Positions 1 to 5,290 of a stretch of 6,096 nucleotides of DNA are shown piece by piece. The position numbers and the translations under genes were made by a program. The DNA comes from an uncultured Candidatus Melainabacteria bacterium (GTDB lineage: Bacteria; Cyanobacteriota; Vampirovibrionia; Gastranaerophilales; Gastranaerophilaceae), in contig CANNUY010000025.1 of the NCBI GenBank assembly GCA_947525005.1, positions 1 through 6,096 on the forward strand, in the 5' to 3' direction. The notes below the pieces were generated by a model that saw only the letters and a program-made list of their open reading frames with translations, did not search any database and was not told the origin of the DNA. How positions within the stretch are numbered: the stretch's first letter is position 1; every line of letters starts with the position of its first letter.

Positions 1-193
1 TTAAATTCTTATTTAATCTCTATGTATATATAAAGTATATACTCATAGAAAAATTGATTTTTTATAACGATAAAATTATTAGTTCGTTACATTTGTTTAC
101 AAAAGACATAATACTATCTATTTTACCATCATTTTAATCCTTGATTTTAAACTCCTATAAGAAAAAGACAATACCGACTTAGATATATTCAAT

Positions 194-223
194 TTTACAA
201 ATTATAGACAAAAAGGCTATATA
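194..223 (+). promoter_or_regulatory. Possible promoter of the response regulator gene
   Basis: A -35-like TTTACA (194-199, five of six bases of TTGACA) is followed after 18 bases by TATATA (218-223, four of six bases of TATAAT). This would start transcription near 230 and give a leader of about 70 nt. The -10 would sit at the centre of the palindrome at 205-240, which suits repression or autoregulation. In sequence this AT-rich, chance matches are common, so this is a weak call. Confidence 0.3.
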
Positions 224-240
224 TTAAGCCCATTTGTCTA
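205..240. repeat. 36-bp interrupted palindrome, candidate operator
   Basis: The outer arms TAGACAAA (205-212) and TTTGTCTA (233-240) are perfect 8-bp complements. After two unpaired positions on each side, GGCT (215-218) and AGCC (227-230) pair again around an 8-base AT loop. The symmetry suits a dimeric DNA-binding protein, or an RNA hairpin if transcribed. There is no T-run directly after it on the plus strand. On the minus strand only a few T residues follow the inner stem, so an ordinary intrinsic terminator is less likely. It ends 60 bases before the start codon at 301. Confidence 0.6.
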
Positions 241-288
241 ATATACTCAATGCACAGTTTGTTATTTATTATAGATGTAGAAGTTAAT

Positions 289-293
289 AGGAG
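289..293 (+). promoter_or_regulatory. Shine-Dalgarno site fixing the response regulator start
   Basis: AGGAG lies seven bases before the ATG at 301. This decides the start: the upstream in-frame ATG at 250 has no purine-rich site before it, and it would add 17 residues ahead of the receiver domain that do not resemble the family. Confidence 0.85.
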
Positions 294-300
294 AAAATTG

Positions 301-981
301 ATGGTGACGGGAACAAAAACAAAAGAAATCACAGTAGTTATTGTAGAAGATTTCAAATTAACAAGGGTTGGTTTAAGATGTGCATTGAATGAAAACAAAG
401 ATATAAGGGTTGTTGCAGAAAGCGATAATGCTATTGAAGGATTAGAATTGATTAGAAAATATCGTCCTAATGTTGTTTTAATGGATTTAGGTTTGTCAGG
501 TATGAATGGTATTGAGGCTATTATGAAAATTGTAGAACTTGATAAAAACATAAAATCAATAGCATTGACATCTCATGATAGAGAAGAAGAAGTAATTGCA
601 ACTTTAGTTGCTGGTGCAACAGGTTACTGTTTAAAAGATATTGATCCTGTGAAATTGGCTAATGTTATTAGAGATGTCAATGACGGTGCTTGCTGGCTTG
701 ATTCAGATGTTGGGGTAAAGGTATTAAAATCATTTCCAAAACAAGAATGCATGAACTTATTAAAAGATAATGGTTCAAAAGAAAATGAAATTCAATTAAC
801 TGAAAGAGAACAAGAAGTTTTAAAACATCTTGTTGAAGGCAAAAGTAATACAGAAATAGCAAAAGAACTAATTGTTAGTGTACATACTGCAAAAGCACAT
901 GTTTGTTCTATTCTACAAAAAATGTGTGTAAGTGATAGAGTCCAAGCTGCCGTAAAAGCAGTTAAGGAAGGGCTTGTATAA
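301..981 (+). CDS. NarL/FixJ-family response regulator (receiver plus LuxR-type HTH)
   Basis: This is a 226-residue two-component DNA-binding regulator, a usual length for the family. The receiver domain (about 10-128) shows the acidic pair E16-D17, the phospho-acceptor D62 in VVLMDLGLSGMNG, the switch residue T90 in ALTS, and the conserved K112 in GYCLKD. All catalytic positions are present, so phosphorylation by a kinase is expected. A linker leads to a LuxR-type HTH (about 166-221) beginning LTEREQEVL, with the recognition-helix region VSVHTAKAHVCSIL and the closing VSDRVQAAV. By family knowledge it binds DNA as a dimer and controls transcription. It is an orphan here, with no histidine kinase nearby, so its signal and targets are unknown. 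It is rich in cysteine for a cytoplasmic regulator (C27, C110, C131, C150, C202, C209). The palindrome upstream may be its own operator. The ATG at 301 is chosen from the AGGAG site. I cannot assign a gene name. Confidence 0.95.
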   Translation: MVTGTKTKEITVVIVEDFKLTRVGLRCALNENKDIRVVAESDNAIEGLELIRKYRPNVVLMDLGLSGMNGIEAIMKIVELDKNIKSIALTSHDREEEVIATLVAGATGYCLKDIDPVKLANVIRDVNDGACWLDSDVGVKVLKSFPKQECMNLLKDNGSKENEIQLTEREQEVLKHLVEGKSNTEIAKELIVSVHTAKAHVCSILQKMCVSDRVQAAVKAVKEGLV

Positions 982-1015
982 TTTAACTTTAAAGTACTAC
1001 TATATCAATATAAAC

Positions 1016-1047
1016 AATAAGGTTGCAAGAAATCTTGCAACCTTATT
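1016..1047. terminator. Bidirectional intrinsic terminator
   Basis: The arms at 1016-1030 and 1033-1047 are perfect 15-base complements (AATAAGGTTGCAAGA on the left) with a tiny central loop. The A/T-rich outer bases supply a short U-tract on both strands. It sits between the response regulator stop (981) and the rplT stop (1070 on the minus strand), which converge on it. It therefore probably ends both transcripts. Confidence 0.85.
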
Positions 1048-1069
1048 AAAACAACTTAATTAGAATCTA

Positions 1070-1423
1070 TTAAGCAATAGCTGATTTAGCTTTTTCTACA
1101 ACAATAGCAAAAGCTTCTGGTTCATTAACAGCAAGGTCAGCCAACATTTTTCTGTTTACTATAATGTCTGCTTTTTTGCAAGCGTTAACGAATCTTGAAT
1201 AGCTCATACCTTGAGCTCTAACAGCTGCATTGATTCTAACAATCCAAAGACGACGCATATTACGTTTTGTGGTACGTCTATCTCTGTAAGCATATTTAAG
1301 AGCTTTCATTACTGCACAATTAGCAACTTTAAAGATTCTGCTTCTAGCGCCTTTGAAACCCTTAGCTAACTTTAATATTTTTTTGTGTCTGTTACGACAT
1401 ACATTTCCACGTTTAATTCTCAT
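1070..1423 (-). CDS. rplT: 50S ribosomal protein L20
   Basis: L20 binds 23S rRNA early in large-subunit assembly. The 117-residue length is normal, and the protein is highly basic with the family's long N-terminal helix. Recognisable blocks are KRGNVCRNRHKK (4-15), LKLAKGFKGARSR (17-29), YAYRDRR (44-50), RRLWIVRINAAVR (57-69), GMSYSRF (72-78) and the C-terminal DLAVNEPEAFAIVVEKAK. The start reads MRIKRGN, where most homologues have MARVKRG, so one N-terminal residue is missing. The ATG at 1423 has AGGAG nine bases upstream (1437-1433). That site overlaps the rpmI stop codon (1438-1436), which suggests the two genes are translationally coupled. In many bacteria infC precedes rpmI-rplT; here a divergent gene takes that place. 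L20 represses its own operon in several bacteria. Autoregulation here would need an element in the short rpmI leader, and I cannot identify one. Confidence 0.98.
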   Translation of the reverse strand: MRIKRGNVCRNRHKKILKLAKGFKGARSRIFKVANCAVMKALKYAYRDRRTTKRNMRRLWIVRINAAVRAQGMSYSRFVNACKKADIIVNRKMLADLAVNEPEAFAIVVEKAKSAIA

Positions 1424-1435
1424 TGTTCAACACTC

Positions 1436-1645
1436 CTATCTTGAATACTTCTTATAAGGTAACTCTTTAGAAACCAAGTCAACATTTCCTTTTGCGATTG
1501 TTACATCACCAAAGATTTTACGTTTTCTTGATTCAGACTTGTGTTGAAGCAAGTGACCAATACCTGCATGTCTTCTTTGAATTTTACCTGTTGCTGTGAT
1601 TTTGTATCTTTTAGCAGCAGATCTGTGTGTTTTCATTTTTGGCAT
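1436..1645 (-). CDS. rpmI: 50S ribosomal protein L35
   Basis: L35 is a small structural protein of the large ribosomal subunit. At 69 residues it is slightly longer than the usual 64-67. The start MPKMKTHRSAAKRYK is the family hallmark. It is followed by GKIQRRHAG (20-28), the basic segment around SRKRK, and a C-terminal LPYKKYSR, the last few residues of which form a short extension. A strong AAAGGAGA site (1659-1652) lies six bases upstream of the ATG at 1645. It is the first gene of a two-gene unit: its TAG stop lies within the Shine-Dalgarno region of rplT, with 12 bases between the stop and the rplT start. Translation initiation factor IF-3 (infC), the common upstream partner, is not present. 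Transcription probably starts near 1700 from the TTGAAT/TAAACT promoter listed separately. Confidence 0.98.
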   Translation of the reverse strand: MPKMKTHRSAAKRYKITATGKIQRRHAGIGHLLQHKSESRKRKIFGDVTIAKGNVDLVSKELPYKKYSR

Positions 1646-1706
1646 TTTGTTTCTCCTTTATGTTTTCTGAGTAAGGCATACCAACGCACTATACTTCATT
1701 AACTCC

Positions 1707-1734
1707 AGTTTACTATATAAAGCTTAATATTCAA
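1707..1734 (-). promoter_or_regulatory. Probable promoter of rpmI-rplT
   Basis: Read on the minus strand, TTGAAT (1734-1729) is followed after 16 bases by TAAACT (1712-1707). The -35 matches four of six consensus bases, and so does the -10. A start near 1700 would give a leader of about 55 nt before rpmI. The same GTAAACT string serves as the candidate -10 of the divergent gene at 1782-1788. Confidence 0.5.
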
Positions 1735-1779
1735 GCGCTTTTTTAAGTTTTTTTAAGTCTAAATTCAAAATAATGTTTA

Positions 1780-1788
1780 TGGTAAACT
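1780..1788 (+). promoter_or_regulatory. Candidate extended -10 promoter of the prenyl synthase/lepB unit
   Basis: TGGTAAACT (1780-1788) has the extended -10 form TGnTAnAnT with one mismatch. No good -35 lies 16-18 bases upstream, which extended -10 promoters can tolerate. Transcription would start about 1794-1797, at or just before the ATG at 1798. There is no Shine-Dalgarno sequence in the preceding bases, so the transcript looks leaderless or nearly so. Confidence 0.45.
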
Positions 1789-1797
1789 AAAATTGTT

Positions 1798-2607
1798 ATG
1801 AAACTAGATGAATTAGGGAAAATAAAAAACATTTTAGAGGCTAATTTGCCTTTAAAGATTGAAAATCAAGGTAAGATGTTGCGTTCAAAAATTGGATTAC
1901 TATTTTTGAAGATGTTTGATATTGTAATTGAAGAAAAATATTTAAAGTTTTTAGCAATAATTGAACTTATTCATAATGCTTCTTTGTTTCACGATGATGT
2001 TATTGATGACGAAACCTTTCGCAGAGGTCAAGATTCTTTAAATAAAGTTTATGGAAAGAAAAAATCTATTTTGTTTGGCAATTTGACACTCTCTAATACG
2101 CTTTCTTTGTTATTAGAATTTGATAATTTAGACTTGATAGCAGATATGAATAATTGTGTTAAGAAAATGTGTTATGGGGAATTGTTACAGCAAGATAAAT
2201 TGAATAAAATTCCTACAATAAATGAATATATAAAGAAAACTAGACTTAAAACAGCATCTTTATTTAAGTATATGATGTCAGGTTTGGTAGTCTTGTCAGG
2301 TCTAAAATTCAAAGATGAGTTTGAAAGTTTTGGAGATAACTTTGGTGTAGGGTTTCAAATTAGCAACGATTTAAAAGATTATATTTCAGGGATAGAAAAC
2401 TCTAGTGATGTGAAAAACGGTGTTTTTACTGCACCTATTATTTATGCAAAATCTGTAAAAATGGACTTTAGCGCTATTGCTAAAACGAAGGATTTAATGG
2501 ATAATTACTTAAAAAGAGCAAAAAATATCGTTGATAATCTTGGGATAAACTCAAATAAAAAAGTTAAATCAGAATTGATTGGAGTAATAGAATGTTTAAA
2601 AATTTAA
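1798..2607 (+). CDS. Polyprenyl diphosphate synthase family protein (trans-type, IspB/HepT-like)
   Basis: This is a homologue of the E-type prenyl chain-elongating enzymes, which add isopentenyl diphosphate units to an allylic diphosphate to make quinone side chains or similar lipids. At 269 residues it is shorter than the usual 300-330. Visible family features are GKMLRS (25-30, usually GKRLRP), the first aspartate-rich motif in HDDVIDDETFRRG (D66, D67, D70; R75, R76), K151-T152, Q187, and a second motif NDLKD (190-194), where the first aspartate is replaced by asparagine. The segment after it, SDVKNGVFTAPII, matches the family's conserved region that follows this motif. The first motif looks complete, so catalysis is plausible. 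The N190 and M27 changes leave open altered chain length, reduced activity, or a subunit role in a heteromer. The start is fixed by an in-frame TAA at 1783-1785; no Shine-Dalgarno precedes the ATG. The last 16 bases overlap the signal peptidase gene. I do not assign a symbol because product chain length cannot be read from the sequence. Confidence 0.9.
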   Translation: MKLDELGKIKNILEANLPLKIENQGKMLRSKIGLLFLKMFDIVIEEKYLKFLAIIELIHNASLFHDDVIDDETFRRGQDSLNKVYGKKKSILFGNLTLSNTLSLLLEFDNLDLIADMNNCVKKMCYGELLQQDKLNKIPTINEYIKKTRLKTASLFKYMMSGLVVLSGLKFKDEFESFGDNFGVGFQISNDLKDYISGIENSSDVKNGVFTAPIIYAKSVKMDFSAIAKTKDLMDNYLKRAKNIVDNLGINSNKKVKSELIGVIECLKI

Positions 2608-3236
2608 AAGAAAAATATAATAAGTTTGGTGAAGCACACCCAGCTATAAAGGAATGGTTTGAAACAATTGTATTTGTATTAGTAATGGTTATTATTATCA
2701 GATATTTTTTGTGTGAAATCAGATGGATACCATCAGGTTCTATGCGTCCAACATTGATTGAGGGGGATAGAATTGTAGTAGAACGTGTTTCTCATTTCTT
2801 TTCAAAACCTAAACGTGGCGATATCTTAGTATTTTATCCACCATTTGTTAAACCAAACAGAACAGTTTTAGGTATATTAGCACGAAGAACAGGGATTGGT
2901 TGCAGAGATGTTGCGTTCATTAAACGTGTAGTCGGTATGCCTGGAGATAAAATTGAAATCAAACAATATCCAGATGGGAAATATGCAGTATTAATCAATG
3001 ACAAACCTTTAAAGGAAAGCTACATTTTGAGTGAATATGACTCTATTCCTTGCTCACCTAATATGTACTGTGGTCCAATGATTGTTCCTGAAGGTAAATA
3101 TTTTATGATGGGTGATAATAGAGGTAACTCTGAAGATAGCAGATTTTGGGGATTTTTACCAGAAGGTAGGATTGTAGGCCGTGCATGTTGTATATTTTGG
3201 CCTTTAAACAGAATTAAATCACTATCATTGAAGTAA
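2592..3236 (+). CDS. lepB: Signal peptidase I
   Basis: This membrane serine protease removes signal peptides from exported proteins on the outer face of the cytoplasmic membrane. At 214 residues it has the usual short bacterial form. A cytoplasmic N-terminus is followed by one membrane segment (about 23-41). The catalytic domain then shows box B with nucleophile S50 in PSGSMRPTL, box C around GDRIVVERV, box D with general base K111 in FIKRVVGMPGD, and box E in GDNRGNSEDSRFWG (174-187). The Ser-Lys dyad is intact. The stretch between boxes C and D (about 84-107) is somewhat long. Three cysteines (C104, C154, C160) lie in the exported domain and could form a disulfide, which is inference. A GGAG (2581-2584) lies seven bases before the ATG at 2592, inside the end of the prenyl synthase gene. 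The 16-nt overlap suggests co-transcription and translational coupling. Confidence 0.97.
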   Translation: MFKNLKEKYNKFGEAHPAIKEWFETIVFVLVMVIIIRYFLCEIRWIPSGSMRPTLIEGDRIVVERVSHFFSKPKRGDILVFYPPFVKPNRTVLGILARRTGIGCRDVAFIKRVVGMPGDKIEIKQYPDGKYAVLINDKPLKESYILSEYDSIPCSPNMYCGPMIVPEGKYFMMGDNRGNSEDSRFWGFLPEGRIVGRACCIFWPLNRIKSLSLK

Positions 3237-3264
3237 TTAGATTATTAAAAATATCTAAGTTGCT

Positions 3265-3301
3265 AAAAATAAAACCTTATTATTATTCCTAATAATAAGG
3301 T
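3265..3301 (-). terminator. Hairpin terminator in the convergent gap, distal copy
   Basis: ACCTTATTATTA (3274-3285) and TAATAATAAGGT (3290-3301) form a perfect 12-bp stem with a TTCC loop on the plus strand. On the minus strand the stem is followed by TTTATTTTT (3273-3265), so it is oriented to stop minus-strand transcription reading through from the gene at 3406-4989. On the plus strand it follows the lepB stop by 37 bases but has no U-tract. It may therefore only stabilise or weakly end the lepB transcript. Confidence 0.65.
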
Positions 3302-3370
3302 AAAAGGTGTGTACGTGTATCAATAAATGGATTATATTTTGTATACTATATTTTGCATAAATAATAAGTC

Positions 3371-3395
3371 TAAAAACCTTGTTACTATAAGGTTT
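3371..3395 (-). terminator. Hairpin terminator directly after the 527-residue gene
   Basis: On the minus strand AAACCTT (3395-3389) pairs with AAGGTTT (3380-3374) around an 8-base loop, and two more T residues complete a run of five. It starts ten bases past the stop codon at 3406. The stem is only 7 bp, so on its own it is modest; the stronger hairpin at 3265-3301 backs it up. Confidence 0.55.
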
Positions 3396-3405
3396 AGGCT
3401 GTTTA

Positions 3406-4989
3406 TTAGCCTCCACTGAATGTTTTGAATGTGGTTTCGACGTTCTTTGAAATAACTTTCTTTACAGCTTCCATTTCGGTTTGTAAAGCGTTTTGTTCAG
3501 TATCTAACTGTTTTAATCTCAATTCTAAGGTTCTATCTTCCTGTTGAATAATCTCTGTTTTTGCGTTGATATCTGCAACGAGTTTTTCATATTGTTGAAC
3601 ATCGTGATAATATTGATTCATTGCGTTTTGGTAAGTTTCTTCATCTGTTACTTGTTCACAATGCAAGTTATAAACTACACTATCATCTTCAAGTTTTAAT
3701 GATACAAATCTACCTGAACCATCAGTTTCAATCATTGCATGTTGTTTATCTCTGATTTTAGTTTTGATATATGTTGCATCATAATATTGAAGTTTGTCTT
3801 GACCTTCGATTGGTTTACCATATTCATCATAAGTTGTAGAACTGTTGATAAGGTCTTTGAAAGTTGTATATCTAGTTGCACCATTGTATTCAAATGAATA
3901 GATACCTGCACCGTAGTATTCAAATGTACCATCTGGCTTACGTGTAATATAATCAGATATAGTTGAATCAGGCAAGTCTGCAATTATTTGAAGTAACGCA
4001 GTTTCATCACATTTTGATAATGGCGCTTTTAATTCTGTTAATTTACAGTTACCAACGTAAGTAGGGTCATAACTTGTTTGATAAACTTCAAGTCCTGTAC
4101 CCTTACCGTCTGGATATGCTTCAGTTTCATCTACAGCAGTTAAGAATGTTGTAGTTTCACCCTCAGCTGTTGTTGTTGAGTCAACTTTAATGTATCCGGT
4201 ATCAAAAGCACCGTTTTGAATAGCCGTAAGAATATCGTTTTCATTGATATTTAAACCTTTTTCTTGAAGTGCTGGGGTTACTGTATTGTTAATGTAGTCT
4301 GTATCCCAAGTAGCTGCATTTTCATAATCAATACCTAATGCTTTTAAGTCATAGTATCCGTTTGCTAGACCTTTTGTATTGTCTTTTGCATTTTCAAGAT
4401 TATCTTTTGTCGTAATGTGCCAAATATTACTAGCATCTTTGTAACCATACAAATTTGTATAGTCAACCTTGCCACCTGGTAAGGTTAAATAACCATCAGC
4501 CTCAAGGTCTTTAATTGCGTTTTGCATTTCTTTAGTATCTTGATATTCAGATAATGCTTTGTAGCTAGTGCCATTAACAATATATTCGTTAGGAGATTTT
4601 TCGATTGTATCAATTTCAATATTTTTTGGGGTAACATTATGCTTATAAATTACCTCAGGGTTTGACATTTTCTTTTTAGAACCAGTGTAGACATCATCAT
4701 AGTAGTAGGTATCAACAACATAATTGTATTCTTTATTTGAATTAGACAATTGATGCCATTGTTCAAGCACAGTATCATTATATCCATCACTATAAGAATA
4801 TTGAGTGGTAGTATAATCAGTTGTATCAGGACAATCAGGAACCTTACAGTTTAACAACTGGTTAAAGTAATCAGCTGTTTGGTTCGCTAATGCCGTACGT
4901 GCTTGGTTAATCTGTTGACCTTCCCATTCACAGTTCGTTTTTCTTGCGGTTAGGGCTAAGTACCTAGCCTGTGATGCTGCCATACCCAT
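3406..4989 (-). CDS. Uncharacterised 527-residue protein with helical ends and Tyr/Thr-rich middle
   Basis: No enzymatic domain is recognisable. Residues 1-46 (MGMAASQARYLALTARKTN...) look like an alanine/glutamine-rich amphipathic helix with no hydrophobic core, so there is no classical signal peptide or membrane segment. Residues 48-440 are polar and rich in Tyr, Thr, Asp and Asn. They contain a tyrosine cluster (DTYYYDDVY, 93-101), the phrase YVGNCKLTEL (311-320) and GIYSFEYNGATRYTTF (362-377). Residues about 449-520 are strongly helical with probable coiled coil (LRLKQLDTEQNALQTEMEAV), ending in KNVETTFKTFSGG. Cysteines are C20, C48, C53, C315, C327 and C444. I recall this N-terminal and C-terminal pattern from multi-copy hypothetical proteins of Gastranaerophilales but cannot verify it. 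Conserved helices at both ends with a variable middle resemble the architecture of axial (rod, hook, flagellin, needle) proteins, which is speculation. AGGAG (5002-4998) lies eight bases before the ATG at 4989. A second ATG at codon 3 is spaced less well. It is a single-gene unit with its own promoter and terminators. Confidence 0.9.
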   Translation of the reverse strand: MGMAASQARYLALTARKTNCEWEGQQINQARTALANQTADYFNQLLNCKVPDCPDTTDYTTTQYSYSDGYNDTVLEQWHQLSNSNKEYNYVVDTYYYDDVYTGSKKKMSNPEVIYKHNVTPKNIEIDTIEKSPNEYIVNGTSYKALSEYQDTKEMQNAIKDLEADGYLTLPGGKVDYTNLYGYKDASNIWHITTKDNLENAKDNTKGLANGYYDLKALGIDYENAATWDTDYINNTVTPALQEKGLNINENDILTAIQNGAFDTGYIKVDSTTTAEGETTTFLTAVDETEAYPDGKGTGLEVYQTSYDPTYVGNCKLTELKAPLSKCDETALLQIIADLPDSTISDYITRKPDGTFEYYGAGIYSFEYNGATRYTTFKDLINSSTTYDEYGKPIEGQDKLQYYDATYIKTKIRDKQHAMIETDGSGRFVSLKLEDDSVVYNLHCEQVTDEETYQNAMNQYYHDVQQYEKLVADINAKTEIIQQEDRTLELRLKQLDTEQNALQTEMEAVKKVISKNVETTFKTFSGG

Positions 4990-5028
4990 GACAAACTCTC
5001 CTATTATATGTTTTCTTCTACATGGTCT

Positions 5029-5056
5029 TATTTAATTATTTTTTTGAATAAGTCAA
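5029..5056 (-). promoter_or_regulatory. Possible promoter of the 527-residue gene
   Basis: On the minus strand TTGACT (5056-5051, five of six consensus bases) is followed after 16 bases by TAAATA (5034-5029, only three of six). The start would be near 5022, giving a leader of about 33 nt that contains the AGGAG site. The -35 is good and the -10 is poor. No flagellar sigma-28 type promoter is evident. Confidence 0.35.
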
Positions 5057-5181
5057 ACATGAAATCGACATAAATGTTTTTAACTTAAATAAATACACAC
5101 AAATCTCATCTATATGGTTGAGCAAATGTAAATATATATTACTAAAAACCTTTGATTAGTAAGGGTCCCACGAATATTTAT

Positions 5182-5210
5182 TTGACATAACAGCATGTTT
5201 CTAATAGGAT
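5182..5210 (+). promoter_or_regulatory. Probable promoter of rplU-rpmA
   Basis: A perfect -35 TTGACA (5182-5187) is followed after 17 bases by TAGGAT (5205-5210, four of six bases of TATAAT). Transcription from here would start near 5217 and give a leader of about 93 nt. A perfect TATAAT at 5233-5238, with a weak TTTAAA 17 bases upstream (5210-5215), may be a second start giving a leader of about 65 nt. Both would include the hairpin element at 5253-5290. Confidence 0.6.
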
Positions 5211-5252
5211 TTAAATATTATGGATAATAATCTATAATAAGATGTATTAGAT

Positions 5253-5290
5253 AGGTAAATCGTTTTAAATACCGAAAGGTTACGATTCCT
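5253..5290 (+). promoter_or_regulatory. Structured mRNA leader of rplU, candidate ribosomal-protein autoregulatory element
   Basis: AGG (5253-5255) pairs with CCT (5288-5290). After a two-base bulge, AATCGT (5258-5263) pairs with ACGATT (5282-5287). After an asymmetric internal loop, ACC-GAAA-GGT (5271-5280) forms a GNRA-capped stem. The element ends six bases before the AAAGGA Shine-Dalgarno site (5297-5302) of rplU. Ribosomal protein leaders upstream of L21 genes are known in other bacteria. Whether this one belongs to a known class or binds L21 is inference. Confidence 0.45.

Larger units (their letters stand above)
1..300. other. AT-rich non-coding region upstream of the response regulator
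   Basis: I find no credible gene here on either strand, and no tRNA-like or repeat-array structure. It is very AT-rich. It contains three inverted repeats: an imperfect one at 21-47 (TATG...CATA arms around alternating TA), a 6-bp one at 65-70/84-89 (TAACGA/TCGTTA), and the much stronger 36-bp palindrome at 205-240, listed separately. An ATG at 250 is in frame with the response regulator, but it lacks a Shine-Dalgarno sequence and lies 51 nt upstream of a well-placed start. The region most likely holds the regulator's promoter and operator, and possibly the 3' end of a gene beyond the window. Confidence 0.6.

Noticed and set aside
250..300. Longer response regulator starting at the ATG at 250
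   Set aside because: It has no Shine-Dalgarno site, and the added residues are not part of the family. The ATG at 301 has AGGAG at the right distance.
195..551. Minus-strand open frame of 118 codons overlapping the response regulator
   Set aside because: It lies opposite a clear receiver domain, has low-complexity Ser/Thr/Ile composition, and shows no family features. It is a shadow of the real gene.
677..862. Minus-strand open frame of 61 codons inside the response regulator
   Set aside because: It lies antisense to the linker and HTH region, and its translation has no recognisable features.
3732..3983. Minus-strand open frame of 83 codons in another frame of the 527-residue gene
   Set aside because: It lies wholly inside a long, well-started gene on the same strand, and its repetitive His/Gln/Leu composition is typical of a frame-shifted shadow.
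5003..5008. TATAAT on the minus strand just upstream of the 527-residue gene
   Set aside because: It abuts the AGGAG site, so transcription would start at or inside the ribosome binding site. There is also no -35 at the right distance.
5055..5079. AAACAT/ATGTTT inverted repeat as a terminator
   Set aside because: The stem is only six AT-rich pairs with a 13-base loop, and it lies in a divergent promoter region where no transcript ends.
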